A DNA stretch of 64,000 nucleotides. Origin: JANSXG01 sp024743075 (GTDB lineage: Bacteria; Planctomycetota; Phycisphaerae; Phycisphaerales; UBA1924). Location: the NCBI GenBank assembly GCA_042140185.1, contig CP159477.1:2852001-2916000 (forward strand), written 5' to 3'. The notes beneath the pieces were generated by a model, which ran no database searches, was not told where the DNA came from, and saw only the letters and a list, made by a program, of their open reading frames with translations. Each line of letters starts with the position of its first letter. Within the stretch, counting starts at the first letter, position 1. Of the stretch, positions 51,275 to 60,145 are shown piece by piece. Made by a program: the position numbers and the translations under genes.

Positions 51275-51952
51275 TCAGCTCGCGAGCAAGCGCTCGACGA
51301 GTGTCTCTAAGGTTTCGATCTCCGACGGTGTCTCCTCGGGCTCCGGGAACGGCACGCGCACCACGCCGTGGCGCAGTCGCACGTAGAGCCCGCCGGGGTC
51401 CACACCGACACAGAGCGCGCCGTCCGTCGCGTCCGCGCCCGTCAGTTCCGCCGTCGCCCGCGCGAGCTCGTCACGCCGGGCATTGATCGCCTTGCAGGTC
51501 TTCGGCTCAAGGTCCGCTACCGGATTCGGTGCCATGAACGCCTCCCCGTCGAACACCCACGGCCCGTGCTTGGCCGAATCGATCCAGAACGCCGCCCAGC
51601 GCGTGTGCTCGGGGAACTCGCTCTCGCCCATGTGGAACGCCATCCACCGGTCCGTCGAGGCCGACTCCTCGATCTCCTCGCACGAGAGCAGCAACTGCAG
51701 CGCGTCGTCGGTCTCTTCGGGGACGAACAACGCGTGCTGGCTGGCGAAAAAGGTCGCCGCCGGCACCGAGGCGATCAGGCGCCCCGAGCCGTGCTCGGTG
51801 ACAAAGTGGATGCCCGCGTGCTGATCGTCCATGAACAGGACGCCCTCGCGATACGCGCTCAGCACCGACCGCGCGTGCTCGAGCGCATCGTGCTCGGCCC
51901 GGTCGTGGCCCTCGCTGAACTCCTGCTCGCGCTTCTCTTCGTGTTCGGCCAT
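51275..51952 (-). CDS. Hypothetical protein, weakly DUF2470-like
   Basis: A 225-residue cytoplasmic protein. The acidic N-terminus is followed by LSAYREGVLFMDDQHAGIHFVTE and RLIASVPAATFFASQHALFVPEE. The last 80 residues (KAINARRDELARA to GVDPGGLYVRLRHGVVRVPFPEPE) resemble the C-terminal DUF2470 part of haem-utilisation/pyridoxamine-oxidase-like proteins, but only faintly. GGAGG precedes ATG 51952. It ends 16 bp upstream of ppc on the same strand and may be its... partner in one transcript with the order 51952 then ppc. Confidence 0.6.
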   Translation of the reverse strand: MAEHEEKREQEFSEGHDRAEHDALEHARSVLSAYREGVLFMDDQHAGIHFVTEHGSGRLIASVPAATFFASQHALFVPEETDDALQLLLSCEEIEESASTDRWMAFHMGESEFPEHTRWAAFWIDSAKHGPWVFDGEAFMAPNPVADLEPKTCKAINARRDELARATAELTGADATDGALCVGVDPGGLYVRLRHGVVRVPFPEPEETPSEIETLETLVERLLAS

Positions 51953-52017
51953 CGCGGAAGAACCTCCCCATCAATGCCAATCGCCCGGCCGGACCGACCC
52001 GGGAGAGCGGTGCGGAA

Positions 52018-52434
52018 TTATCGCCCGAGCATGTCCCGCTTGTCGAAGAGCGTGCCGCACGAAGGGCAACGCCCGCTGATGCCCTCGCCCAGCATCGTCC
52101 CGCACGAAGCGCAGGGCAAACGCACCAGCGCGGGATCGTAGTCCGGCTCAGGCGCGTTCAGCGCGTTTACCCCCGTACCACGCTGCACCGGTTCGATGCC
52201 GTAGCACGCATCCAATATCTCCGGCCCGTGCTGCTCGACCAGCCGGTCGACCACGTCCACCGGCTCGCCGCACGATGGGCACTGTTCCAGTGATGCGTCG
52301 AGGGGCAACGCGCTCTCGCACGCCGGACAGGTCACGACGATCCCCGTCCCGGCCAGCGCACCGAGGTCCGGGCGCGACGCGTCCTCCCAGCCCTCGTCCG
52401 GCTCCACCAGTTGCCCCTGCAACTCCTCGATCAT
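52018..52434 (-). CDS. Double zinc-ribbon protein of the metG operon
   Basis: A 138-residue soluble protein with two CxxC...CxxC zinc ribbons: CPACESALPLDASLEQCPSC near residue 36 and CASCGTMLGEGISGRCPSC near 107. The start overlaps the stop of the upstream 65-residue gene (ATGA at 52431-52434), which itself overlaps metG. Function unknown. It may bind protein or RNA. Confidence 0.72.
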   Translation of the reverse strand: MIEELQGQLVEPDEGWEDASRPDLGALAGTGIVVTCPACESALPLDASLEQCPSCGEPVDVVDRLVEQHGPEILDACYGIEPVQRGTGVNALNAPEPDYDPALVRLPCASCGTMLGEGISGRCPSCGTLFDKRDMLGR

Positions 52435-52628
52435 CTCGCGCAGGTCTCGATGTCCTGTTTATGGAGCACGACCAGGTCGTAGCCGAACCACGGGAGGCGT
52501 CCGCCCTCGACGCCGATCGTCGCCTGCGTGTGGTGCCCCACCACGGCGCAGTTGATCCCCTGCTCGCGCAGCGCGGTCGCCATCGACTCGGCCTCGAAGA
52601 CCTTCTGGTACCGACGGACCAGGTGCAT
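52431..52628 (-). CDS. DUF2007-like small signal-transducing protein
   Basis: A 65-residue protein: VRRYQKVFEAESMATALREQGINCAVVG, ending in DLVVLHKQDIETC. This helix-strand pattern with an A..L...L...GI..VV motif is typical of DUF2007, a PII-like small fold of unknown function. ATG 52628 overlaps the metG stop (ATGA) and its own stop overlaps the next start, so three genes are translationally coupled. Confidence 0.7.
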   Translation of the reverse strand: MHLVRRYQKVFEAESMATALREQGINCAVVGHHTQATIGVEGGRLPWFGYDLVVLHKQDIETCAR

Positions 52629-54277
52629 CAGGCCCCCGTCTTCACGCCCGACGGCTCCGGATCCTTCGCGTCCGCACGCGGGAACAGCGCATCGCCCTTC
52701 TCGACGGAAGTGCCGGGGCGCAGCAGACCCCAGCGCGTCAGGTCCTGCAGCGTCTGCCCGTCGCGGATCGGCGAGCCAAGCCGCTCCAGCGCCGCGTCCA
52801 TCGCGTCGGGCATCGCCGGGCGCATCAGCACCGCCGCGATCCGAAGCGCCTCCGCGCACTGGTACAGGATCGTGCCGACGCGGGGCAGGTTCGCCCCGTC
52901 CTTGGCCAGCCGGAACGGCGCGGTCTCGTTGATGAACAGGTCCACCGCGTTCGAGACCTCCAGCCCCGCCTTCAACGCGCCGGCCACATCGACCGCGCCC
53001 ATCGCGCTCACCGCCTCGGCGGTCTTCTGCGCGATCGTCGCAGGCCAGTCCACCCCGAGGTCTGCGTTCTCTTCCTGAAGAGGCACCTCGCCGCCGAAGT
53101 ACTTGGCGATCATGTTCGTCACGCGCGAGTGCGCGTTGCCGAAACCGTTGGCGAGGTCGGCGTTGTAGACCTCCACGAAATGCTCGTAGGCGAAGTCGGC
53201 ATCGGTAGCGCTCAGCGGGCCCTGCGTGAGCATGTACCAGCGGAACGCGTCGAGCCCGTAGCGGTCGCAGTACGCGTGGATGGTCTCCAGGTCGATGAAG
53301 TTGCCCAGCGTCTTGGACATCTTCTTGCCCTCGCGGATCCAGAACGAGTGCGCGTACACCGTCGTCGGCAGCTTCAGGTCGTCGCGACCGGCATCCTCAA
53401 GCGCCATGATCAGCGCGGGCCAGATCACGGCGTGGAACCAGAGAATCTCCTTGCCGATCAGGTGGACCACCTCGCCCGAGCCGTCCCAATACTTCTGTCG
53501 CGAGCCGCCGACACCGCCGAAGCCCTCATCGATCTTGCCCAGCGCGGTCATGTAGTTCATGAGCGCATCGATCCACACGTAGGTCACGTGCTGCTCGTCG
53601 CCGGGCACCGGGATCCCCCACGAAAAGTTCGTGCGGCTGACCGGCACGTCCCGCGCCTCGTCCTTGAGCCGCCCCAGCACCTCGCTGCGCTTGCCCGCCG
53701 GGCGGACGAAGGCCTCGTTGCCCTCGATCAGCTCGCGCACCCGGTCCCAGTACTTGGTCAGCCGGAAGTAGTAGTTCTGCTCGGTGGCCTTCACCAGCGG
53801 CTTGCCGTTGAAGGCGGTGTAGTCGCGCTCGCGCGCCTGATTCTCGGTGACGTACTCCTCCTGGCCCTCGTCGTACCAGCCCTCGAACTCGCCGAGGTAG
53901 ATGTCGCCGGAGTCGATCAGGGCCTTGAGGACCTCCTGCACCTGCTTCTCGTGCCGGTCCTCGGTGGTGCGGATGAAGTCGTCGTGGGTCGAGCCGATGA
54001 ACTCGAACGCCTCGCGGAAGTGCCGGGCGTTCTCGTCGGCCAGCTCCTGGGGTGATTTCCCCTTCTCGGCTGCGGATTTCTCCACCTTCTGCCCGTGCTC
54101 ATCGGTCCCGGTCAGGAAGAACACGTCCCGACCGGCCAGTCTCATGAACCGGGCGATGCAGTCGGCCACGATCGTGGTGTAGCACGACCCCACATGCGGG
54201 CGGTCGTTGACGTAATAGATAGGTGTCGTGATGTAGAACGGGCGTCCGGAGGACACCGCGGCGGCGTCGGTCGTCAT
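52628..54277 (-). CDS. metG: Methionyl-tRNA synthetase
   Basis: Charges tRNA-Met. The 549-residue class I enzyme has PIYYVNDRPHVGSCY (HIGH-type signature HVGS), TGTDEHGQK, WFHAVIWPA and the KMSKS-type loop GKKMSKTLGN. The connective peptide has no zinc-binding cysteines (EGWYDEGQEEYVTENQA), and the C-terminal tRNA-binding EMAPII-like domain is absent. It heads a three-gene overlapping operon. TACAAT is 6 nt before ATG 54277. Confidence 0.95.
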   Translation of the reverse strand: MTTDAAAVSSGRPFYITTPIYYVNDRPHVGSCYTTIVADCIARFMRLAGRDVFFLTGTDEHGQKVEKSAAEKGKSPQELADENARHFREAFEFIGSTHDDFIRTTEDRHEKQVQEVLKALIDSGDIYLGEFEGWYDEGQEEYVTENQARERDYTAFNGKPLVKATEQNYYFRLTKYWDRVRELIEGNEAFVRPAGKRSEVLGRLKDEARDVPVSRTNFSWGIPVPGDEQHVTYVWIDALMNYMTALGKIDEGFGGVGGSRQKYWDGSGEVVHLIGKEILWFHAVIWPALIMALEDAGRDDLKLPTTVYAHSFWIREGKKMSKTLGNFIDLETIHAYCDRYGLDAFRWYMLTQGPLSATDADFAYEHFVEVYNADLANGFGNAHSRVTNMIAKYFGGEVPLQEENADLGVDWPATIAQKTAEAVSAMGAVDVAGALKAGLEVSNAVDLFINETAPFRLAKDGANLPRVGTILYQCAEALRIAAVLMRPAMPDAMDAALERLGSPIRDGQTLQDLTRWGLLRPGTSVEKGDALFPRADAKDPEPSGVKTGA

Positions 54278-54283
54278 GCGGGG

Positions 54284-54289
54284 ATTGTA
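54284..54289 (-). promoter_or_regulatory. -10 box, leaderless-type promoter of metG
   Basis: TACAAT on the minus strand is 6 nt before ATG 54277. Transcription would start at the start codon. Confidence 0.55.
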
Positions 54290-54424
54290 CGGGCTGGGGC
54301 AGCCCGACCCGGAGGCCGGGGGTATCGACGCAGATTTTCTCCGATCACCCCGGAACCCGCCCGTCGCTCGCGTGTCTCACAGGTACTGGGGCCGTCACAC
54401 TCCATCGAGAATCCCAAGCGATGT

Positions 54425-54460
54425 CGCCCGGCCCTTCTGTTGGCCGGGCGGCGTCGTTTT
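54425..54460. terminator. Candidate terminator hairpin between the beta-propeller gene and metG
   Basis: CGCCCGGCC (54425-54433) pairs perfectly with GGCCGGGCG (54442-54450). On the plus strand TCGTTTT follows after a few bases; on the minus strand, the direction of the upstream gene, there is no T-run. It probably ends the gene at 54465 by structure alone. Confidence 0.45.
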
Positions 54461-54464
54461 GCTC

Positions 54465-55565
54465 TCACCCGCAATCCGCCCCGAATCCCGCGAGAACAAG
54501 ATTGAGATCGACGAGGTTGACCTGACCGTCGCCGTCGGCATCACCGTCGGACGTGTCCAGTCCGAAGTTCGCGAGCACGAGGTTCAGGTCGGCGAGGTCG
54601 ACCGCGTCATCCCCAGTCACGTCTGCCGCGCACGGGTCGGGAATGTTGGTCGAATAGACGTAGATCTCACCGCCTTCGCGATTCCCGACGATCAGACGGG
54701 CGATGCCCTTGTCGAAGTCGGCGCTGACATTCACATTGCCCCACTCGGTCACGCCCGGCGTGAGTCCGGTCAGCAGCACCGAGACCGCGCCGGTGTCTGT
54801 GTTCACCCGAAGGACCTCGCCGGAACCGGCGTCGAGCGCGAAGAAGTCCGTCTCGGACAACGGGTCGGCGACCACGGCGTGCACTTCCACGAAGTCGTGG
54901 TCCGGCGTGTCAAGCGGCGTGAGTGATCCGTCGGCGTTCACGATGAACAGCCCGGTCGACGAGGCGTCGGCGACGAGCACCGTCGTGTCGTTGGCCGCGA
55001 TGTCGAAGGGATCGACCAGCGTGCCATCATCTGTGTGGACCGCAAATTCGTCCTGCGCCGTCTCGACCGACCACGCCCAGACCTCGTCCGGACCGCTGAA
55101 ACCGCGATCGGCCACCAGTGCCGTGCCGGGCGTCACCACATCGCCCGTGTACGAGTCCGGCACGATGCACATTCCGGTCGGGTCGTCGTCACCGGAATGG
55201 AAGCCGGTGACCCAGTTCTCCACCGTGCCGTCCGTTCCGATGCGCTCGATCACACCGGGGAAGTCGTTGGCGGCGAACAGGTTGCCCGTGGCCGGGTCGA
55301 CCATCAGCCCGCCGACATCGCCGATGTTGGAGAGCAGCTCGGTCGAGTCGTCCGTGAGGATGCGGAACACGCCGCCGTTGCGACTGCCGGCGTAGAGCAG
55401 CCCGTCGACGGGGTTGATGAGCGGCGAGATCGGCTGGGTGAACGCGACGACGCGCTCGAGGCTCCAGCCGTCTTCGACGAGCACGGGCGCGCTGTGGGCA
55501 ACTCCGGCTGCTCCCGAAGCGATCGCAGCAGAAAGCACAGAAACGGCGTTCTTTGGCATTGGCAT
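54465..55565 (-). CDS. Secreted beta-propeller-like protein with two dockerin-like repeats
   Basis: A 366-residue exported protein. A signal peptide (VSVLSAAIASGAAGVAHS) is followed by repeated blade-like blocks (SPLINPVDGLLYAGSRNGGVFRIL, GLMVDPATGNLFAANDF, DIAANDTTVLVADASSTGLFIV), as in SMP-30/NHL propellers. Two dockerin-like repeats close it: DVTGDDAVDLADLN and DADGDGQVNLVDLN. ATG 55565 is preceded by AAAGAGA. It is divergent from another dockerin-type gene 209 bp away. Ligand unknown. Confidence 0.82.
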   Translation of the reverse strand: MPMPKNAVSVLSAAIASGAAGVAHSAPVLVEDGWSLERVVAFTQPISPLINPVDGLLYAGSRNGGVFRILTDDSTELLSNIGDVGGLMVDPATGNLFAANDFPGVIERIGTDGTVENWVTGFHSGDDDPTGMCIVPDSYTGDVVTPGTALVADRGFSGPDEVWAWSVETAQDEFAVHTDDGTLVDPFDIAANDTTVLVADASSTGLFIVNADGSLTPLDTPDHDFVEVHAVVADPLSETDFFALDAGSGEVLRVNTDTGAVSVLLTGLTPGVTEWGNVNVSADFDKGIARLIVGNREGGEIYVYSTNIPDPCAADVTGDDAVDLADLNLVLANFGLDTSDGDADGDGQVNLVDLNLVLAGFGADCG

Positions 55566-55774
55566 GGTGGGTCTCTTTCTTCTCTTGTCGAACAGTACCG
55601 CGCGATCTGTGGCTGATCTGCGCCACAGAAATGGCGGATCCGGCGGAAATCGTCCGAACTGTCGCCCGCCTCCAGCAACGAGGAATTTCTGAGATTCATG
55701 GCGGAGATGCCGGGGCAATGCCGCGGGATTCGTTGCCTTTCCAACTCTTCAACCCCGTAGCACCGAGAGATTCC

Positions 55775-56563
55775 ATGCGCTGTCTGTTCGTCGCTTCCGT
55801 CCTTGCTGTCGCCTCGTTCGTCCCTGCGGCGTCCGCCCAGTCCTCCCAGCTGTTCCCGGGCGGCGGGTCCACGCTCCTGTACGACTTCTCAAACTACACC
55901 CGCACGTTCCCGTCGGATTATCGGATGGCCCTCGCCTACGAGTTCTCGCCGGCTCAGGGCGATGCCGAGTTCTTCGTCGCCGAGCTGCGCTATCGGTGGC
56001 GCTTTGACGGTGTCTTCAGCGACTCCGACGGCGCGCCCATCGTCCAGATCGCTTCGGTCGAGCCGCTGCTCCGGCTGGACTTCACGGTGGACGGCGTCTC
56101 GTTCCAGCCCGAAACACCCTCGCAGCCGGCACCGTCGATCTTCGCAGAGAGCATGACAAGCGCAGACGAGCCGAACATCTCGCGATTCGACGACACCATC
56201 GTGGACAACGAACGCGTGTACCGCTACATCGTGCCCGCGGAGTACGCCCAGAACAGCCAGCGGATCGAGTTCGTGCTCAACTCCGAGCAGAACTTCGACC
56301 TGAGCGTCGCCAACGGTCTCGAGGCCGACTACGGCAACTTCTGGATCGCAACGTTCGAGCCGGAACTGACATGGGTTCCTTACGAAGGTGTCACCTGCCC
56401 GGGCGACGTGAATGCCGATGGATCGGTGGACCTCGCCGACCTCAATCTGGTTCTGGCGAACTTCGGCCAGACCACTCCCGACGGCGACGCCGACGACAGC
56501 GGCGGCGTCGATCTCGCCGACCTGAACATCGTGCTCGGCGCGTTCGGGACAATCTGCGAATAG
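55775..56563 (+). CDS. Secreted protein with two dockerin-like repeats
   Basis: A 262-residue exported protein. The signal peptide ends AASAQ (residue 22). The middle is beta-rich (LLYDFSNYTRTFP, FFVAELRYRWRFDGVF, RIEFVLNSEQNFDLSV) without a recognised family, perhaps a carbohydrate-binding-like sandwich. It ends with DVNADGSVDLADLNLVLANFG and DADDSGGVDLADLNIVLGAFG. An in-frame ATG at 55718 exists, but 55775 gives a proper signal peptide. Confidence 0.78.
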   Translation: MRCLFVASVLAVASFVPAASAQSSQLFPGGGSTLLYDFSNYTRTFPSDYRMALAYEFSPAQGDAEFFVAELRYRWRFDGVFSDSDGAPIVQIASVEPLLRLDFTVDGVSFQPETPSQPAPSIFAESMTSADEPNISRFDDTIVDNERVYRYIVPAEYAQNSQRIEFVLNSEQNFDLSVANGLEADYGNFWIATFEPELTWVPYEGVTCPGDVNADGSVDLADLNLVLANFGQTTPDGDADDSGGVDLADLNIVLGAFGTICE

Positions 56564-56595
56564 TCGACGGTAAGACGGGTCACGCTCAGAGTATG

Positions 56596-56635
56596 GCGGG
56601 CACGCACGGAGGAGTGCGTGCCCGCTTCTCGTTTT
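56596..56635 (+). terminator. Intrinsic terminator after the dockerin-type gene
   Basis: GCGGGCACGCAC (56596-56607) pairs perfectly with GTGCGTGCCCGC (56614-56625), then TTCTCGTTTT. It stands between convergent genes and may also stop the terminase operon. Confidence 0.88.
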
Positions 56636-56639
56636 GTCG

Positions 56640-58158
56640 CTAGCGGCTCCATCGCTTCACCTTGGGCGCCACCGTCGCCGAGGTCTCCAGCACCGCCAGC
56701 AAATACCGCAGAGCATCCACGGCGTGGTCGTTGCCGTCCTTGACGGGATGGGCAGCGGATCGGGCGCCGGTCTGGTCGTCCGGATACCGGTACGCCTCGA
56801 TCGATTCGATCAGGCGCTGGCAGCGCCGGTGGATGCGCAGGGTCGGCTCGCCCCCGGCCGGCGCGAGGCGGGCTCGGATGAGGCGCAGGCCGTCGTCGAT
56901 CGGCAGTCGGCGGCTGCGGACCACCACGCCGAGGCGGCGCATCGCCTGCGTGTCCGACAGGCCGGTCTGCAGACTCCGCTGGCCGGCGGCGGGGTCCACG
57001 CCGATCCACTGCATCCGCCATCCACGCGCGATCACGCGCTCGATGTGCTCCTCGAGCACGATGCCCGAGGCGCAATGCTCATCGACGATCGTCAGCGCGC
57101 ACCGATTCGTCGAGGCAGGCGAGCAGCAGCACCGTCGGCGAGCGCAGGCCGAGGTCCATACCACCGAGCCAGCGCAGGCCGGGCGCGTCGTCGGTCGGCG
57201 CGTGGGCACTCTCGACCACATGGCGATCGCGATCGAACTCGGGGAGCACCGCGCTGCGACGGCTCGGTCGCTCGCAGAGCATCTCCGCACGCCAGCTCGC
57301 GCGATCGGATCGTCGCTTCATGCTCCGGGCGTCTTCGATGGAGATATGCCCGATCGCACGCTTCGCGCGCCCTGCACACTCGGTGTTCAGGATGCACGAT
57401 GCGCATTCCTCGCTCGGGGGGCAGCGTTCGAGCACGTCGACGACGCCCCAGCGGAATACGCGACGCGGGTTCTCGACCCCATGATGGCTGTCGGGCTCGA
57501 CGAGCGATCGCATCAGGCCGTGGGGCCGGTGCCAGGTGCTGAGTGCTTCGATGGAGGCGCGGATCGGCTGCGGGCCGCCACGCGAGCGCGTGACGAACTG
57601 GGCGGCGGACCAGACCTCGGCGTCGAACAGTTCGACCTCGTCGCAGCGGAGCTTGTGCGGGCGCGTGCCGCGGACCGCGGGCTCGGACTGGGCGAGGATC
57701 TCGGCGCAGGAACCGGAGTGCAGGGTGAGACGTCGCTCGGTGATGGACTTCACCAGCGGCGCGAGCGCCGGCCGCTTGAACAGATCGCGCAGGTGCTCGT
57801 GCATGCGGGCGGACTGCTGCAGCGACCCGCCGAGGATCTTCACCTGCACGCCGGGCTTGAACGCGAGGTCGAGCGCGGTGGCGACGGCGGCGTAGAACGT
57901 CTTGCCCGAGCCGCGAGCGGCCCACACCACGCAGTCGCGCTCGGGCCCGTCCTCGAAGAACGCGGCGCGCAGGTACTCGAAGGGCGCGCTGCTCCCGGGG
58001 GTGAGGGCGTGGCGGGGCACGACAATGCCCAGCGCGCCGGCGAGCCACGCGTGCAGCGCATCGGGCGAGGACGGGCGGTGCGATCGCAGCGCGGCGCTGA
58101 GCAGCGCGGACGGCTCGCCGGGCGGGACGAAGTCGGAAGTGTCACTGGGCCGGATCAT
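56640..58158 (-). CDS. Phage-type terminase large subunit (frame break)
   Basis: About 505 residues, normal for TerL. ATPase domain: Walker A AARGSGKTFYA near residue 65, Walker B LRCDEVELFD near 150. RNase-H-like nuclease domain: GGMDLG (first Asp), then in the shifted frame VDEHCASG, WIGVDPAAGQ (second Asp) and GNDHAVDALRYLL (third Asp), the classic terminase end. A frame change near 57091-57102 (GCGCGC) needs one base removed or two added. ATG 58158 has AAGGAG and overlaps the small-subunit gene by 17 bp. It is the last gene of the operon; no portal or capsid gene follows. Confidence 0.85.
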
Positions 58159-58507
58159 GAGCGGCTCCTTGAGAAGCGGGTGCGCGGGCCGGTTCGGTGG
58201 CGAGGCGCAGGGCGATGCCGGTCTGCTCGAGCAGGCGATGGAGCGCAGCGCGCAACTCGGGCGCGACTGTTTCGGGATCGGTAGCGACCGGAGAAGCGGC
58301 GGCTCGGTCCAGCGGCAGCTTGAGCGCATCGACGCACAGTTTGTGCAGCCCCGCCGACAGCGGCTCGTCGTGATCGAGCGCGCGGTGGATCTTCTCGGCA
58401 GCGCGCAGCCGCGCCAGCGCGAGGTGCTGCGCGACCGCCGCCTCGGTTGCGTCGATGGATGGCGCTGAGGACTCGGCGTGCTTCGTGGAAACGATGATCT
58501 CGGTCAT
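58142..58507 (-). CDS. Terminase-small-subunit-like protein
   Basis: A 121-residue helical protein: ATEAAVAQHLALARLRAAEKIHRALD, then SAGLHKLCVDALKLP and APELRAALHRLLEQTG. Its size, helical nature and place directly before TerL fit a small terminase subunit, although the sequence shows no clear HTH. ATG 58507 (GGGAG upstream) overlaps the preceding gene as ATGA. TerS is inferred mainly from position. Confidence 0.55.
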   Translation of the reverse strand: MTEIIVSTKHAESSAPSIDATEAAVAQHLALARLRAAEKIHRALDHDEPLSAGLHKLCVDALKLPLDRAAASPVATDPETVAPELRAALHRLLEQTGIALRLATEPARAPASQGAAHDPAQ

Positions 58508-58692
58508 GAGCGGGCTCCCTGAGATTGGTGCTCGCGGACCAGCCGGAGCAGCGCACCGGTGCGATCGCGCTCGCGCATCGAGCGCAGAGCGCGGATCACG
58601 GTCGATCGCTGGATCGGGGTGAGAAAAAAAGTGAGACTGGTGAGCAGCGCGTGCTCGTCGACGGGCGGGACGGGCTTGGGAACGGGGGTCAT
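58504..58692 (-). CDS. Small helical protein of the packaging operon
   Basis: A 62-residue protein: HALLTSLTFFLTPIQRSTVIRALRSMRERDRTGALLRLV. It overlaps both neighbours by ATGA junctions (58689-58692 and 58504-58507), so the whole operon is translationally coupled. The FLTPIQRSTVIRAL helix-turn-helix-like stretch could bind DNA. No family recognised. Confidence 0.6.
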   Translation of the reverse strand: MTPVPKPVPPVDEHALLTSLTFFLTPIQRSTVIRALRSMRERDRTGALLRLVREHQSQGARS

Positions 58693-60140
58693 GGGTTCTC
58701 CGATGGACGGGTGTGGGTGTACGCGACCGGGCGCGCGGTGATCGCGCGACAGGCCGCCGGGAGCAGCGCGGGCAGACCGGCATCGGTCAGACGACGCGTC
58801 GCGCGACTGGCGTTCGCCCAGCGCGACAGTTCGGCGCGGAGCAGGGACCGCGCGGGTGGCTCGAGCGATTCCACGCGAGGGAGCAGCGTGCTGGGCTGCG
58901 CGAGACGCCAGGCCTCGATGTGGCAGGCCTCGAACGCGTCGAGCAGGCGACGGTGACGCGGCGCGATCGGGAGCGGCTGCGCGATCATGCCCGCGCGCTC
59001 GAATATCGGCGAGACGCGACCCATCGAGGCGACGGCTTCGGTCGCGGGTGTCTGCGGCGACGCCAGGTACGCGCGGATCAGCGCGCTCGCGACGCCCATC
59101 GATCGGTGCGACGGTTCGACGATCACGCGAGATATGCAGCGCAGCTCGCGCGTCAGCCGGTGGGCGTCCGCGCGGATCGGTGCTGCGATAGCGTCCGGGC
59201 CAGGCGAGGTCGCGCCAGCTCGCGTTGAGCGTCGGCAGACTGACGCCGAGCACGCCGGCGAGTTCGCCCGTGCCGCGATCGAAGCAGCGCAGGACCCTTG
59301 TGACGGTCGCGGGCGCACCGGGGCGGTAGTGCAGGGGCGACTGCGCGAGCAGGTCGGCGCGATCGCCCTCGGTGACGGTGTAGAGGTCGTCGAACGACGG
59401 CGCCTGACGATCTGCTTCGGAAACCGTGGCATCGCCGAGCGTGGAGAGATGGACGTGTGTCCCGGGGCGGAGCTGCTCGATCGCACCGGCACGGTGCGTG
59501 CTGACGATCACGCGGATGTTCAGGCCCCGCTCACGCGTTTCTGCGAGCCAGCGTCGGAGGCAGCGGGCGACGGATCGGGCGCAGGCCTCGTCGACGCGCC
59601 CGCCGAGCTCGTCGATGACCAGCAGCACGGGCGATCGACGCGCGAAGCGTTCGGCGCGCTGCATGGCCATGGCGAGCAGCAGGCGTTCGCGCTGGCCATC
59701 GCTGAGCGTGGAGGCGCGGGCGGTGATGGCGCGGGCATCGGCGAGGCCGCAGCGGGCCAGGCGGTCGAGGGCGCAGCGCGAAGCGCGTTCCGGATGGCGA
59801 TGCCGACCCGCAAGCAGATCGAGGCACGGTCGGTTGCCGGGCGCAGCGCGCTCGGGTCGACGATCACAACGCGCTCGGGCCAGGCCGATTCGGCGAAGCA
59901 CCGGCGAGCGTCGCGCAGCAGCGTGGACTTGCCGCTCCCGCTCGGGCCGGTGACGAGCGTGAGCGAGCCGGGTGACAGATCGAGGCGCAGGGCACGGTGC
60001 TCGCGCCGGGGCAGGTCATCGAGGGTGAGGCCGAGCGCGCTCGCGCCGTCGCAGGCGAGCCGCGTGGGCGGCGGGTCGGTGTGAACGGTCCGGGTGATGC
60101 GCAGCAGCGTGCGCGCGGCGCCGGTGACAGGGGCATGCAT
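58689..60140 (-). CDS. ABC-type ATPase fused to GNAT acetyltransferase (COG2401-like; two frame breaks)
   Basis: About 483 residues. The ABC ATPase core has Walker A TGPSGSGKSTLLRDA near residue 65, signature TLSDGQRERLLLAM near 175, Walker B PVLLVIDELGGRVDE and switch IVSTHRAG. A C-terminal GNAT domain follows: ISRVIVEPSHRSMGVASALIRAYL and MGRVSPIFERAGM. This fusion corresponds to COG2401, known mainly from archaea and phage-like DNA; the related Mom enzymes modify adenines. No membrane segments, so not a transporter. Frame changes lie near 59771-59776 (one base missing) and 59185-59195 (one extra or two missing). ATG 60140 has GAAGGA. Confidence 0.78.
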
Positions 60141-60145
60141 GGAAA

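Noticed and set aside
49001..51310. A 769-codon open frame antisense to ppc
   Set aside because: Arg/Gln/His-rich shadow with no motif; ppc motifs are unmistakable on the minus strand.
58689..60140. ABC transporter ATP-binding protein
   Set aside because: There is no permease gene or membrane segment, a GNAT domain is fused, and the neighbours are phage packaging genes.
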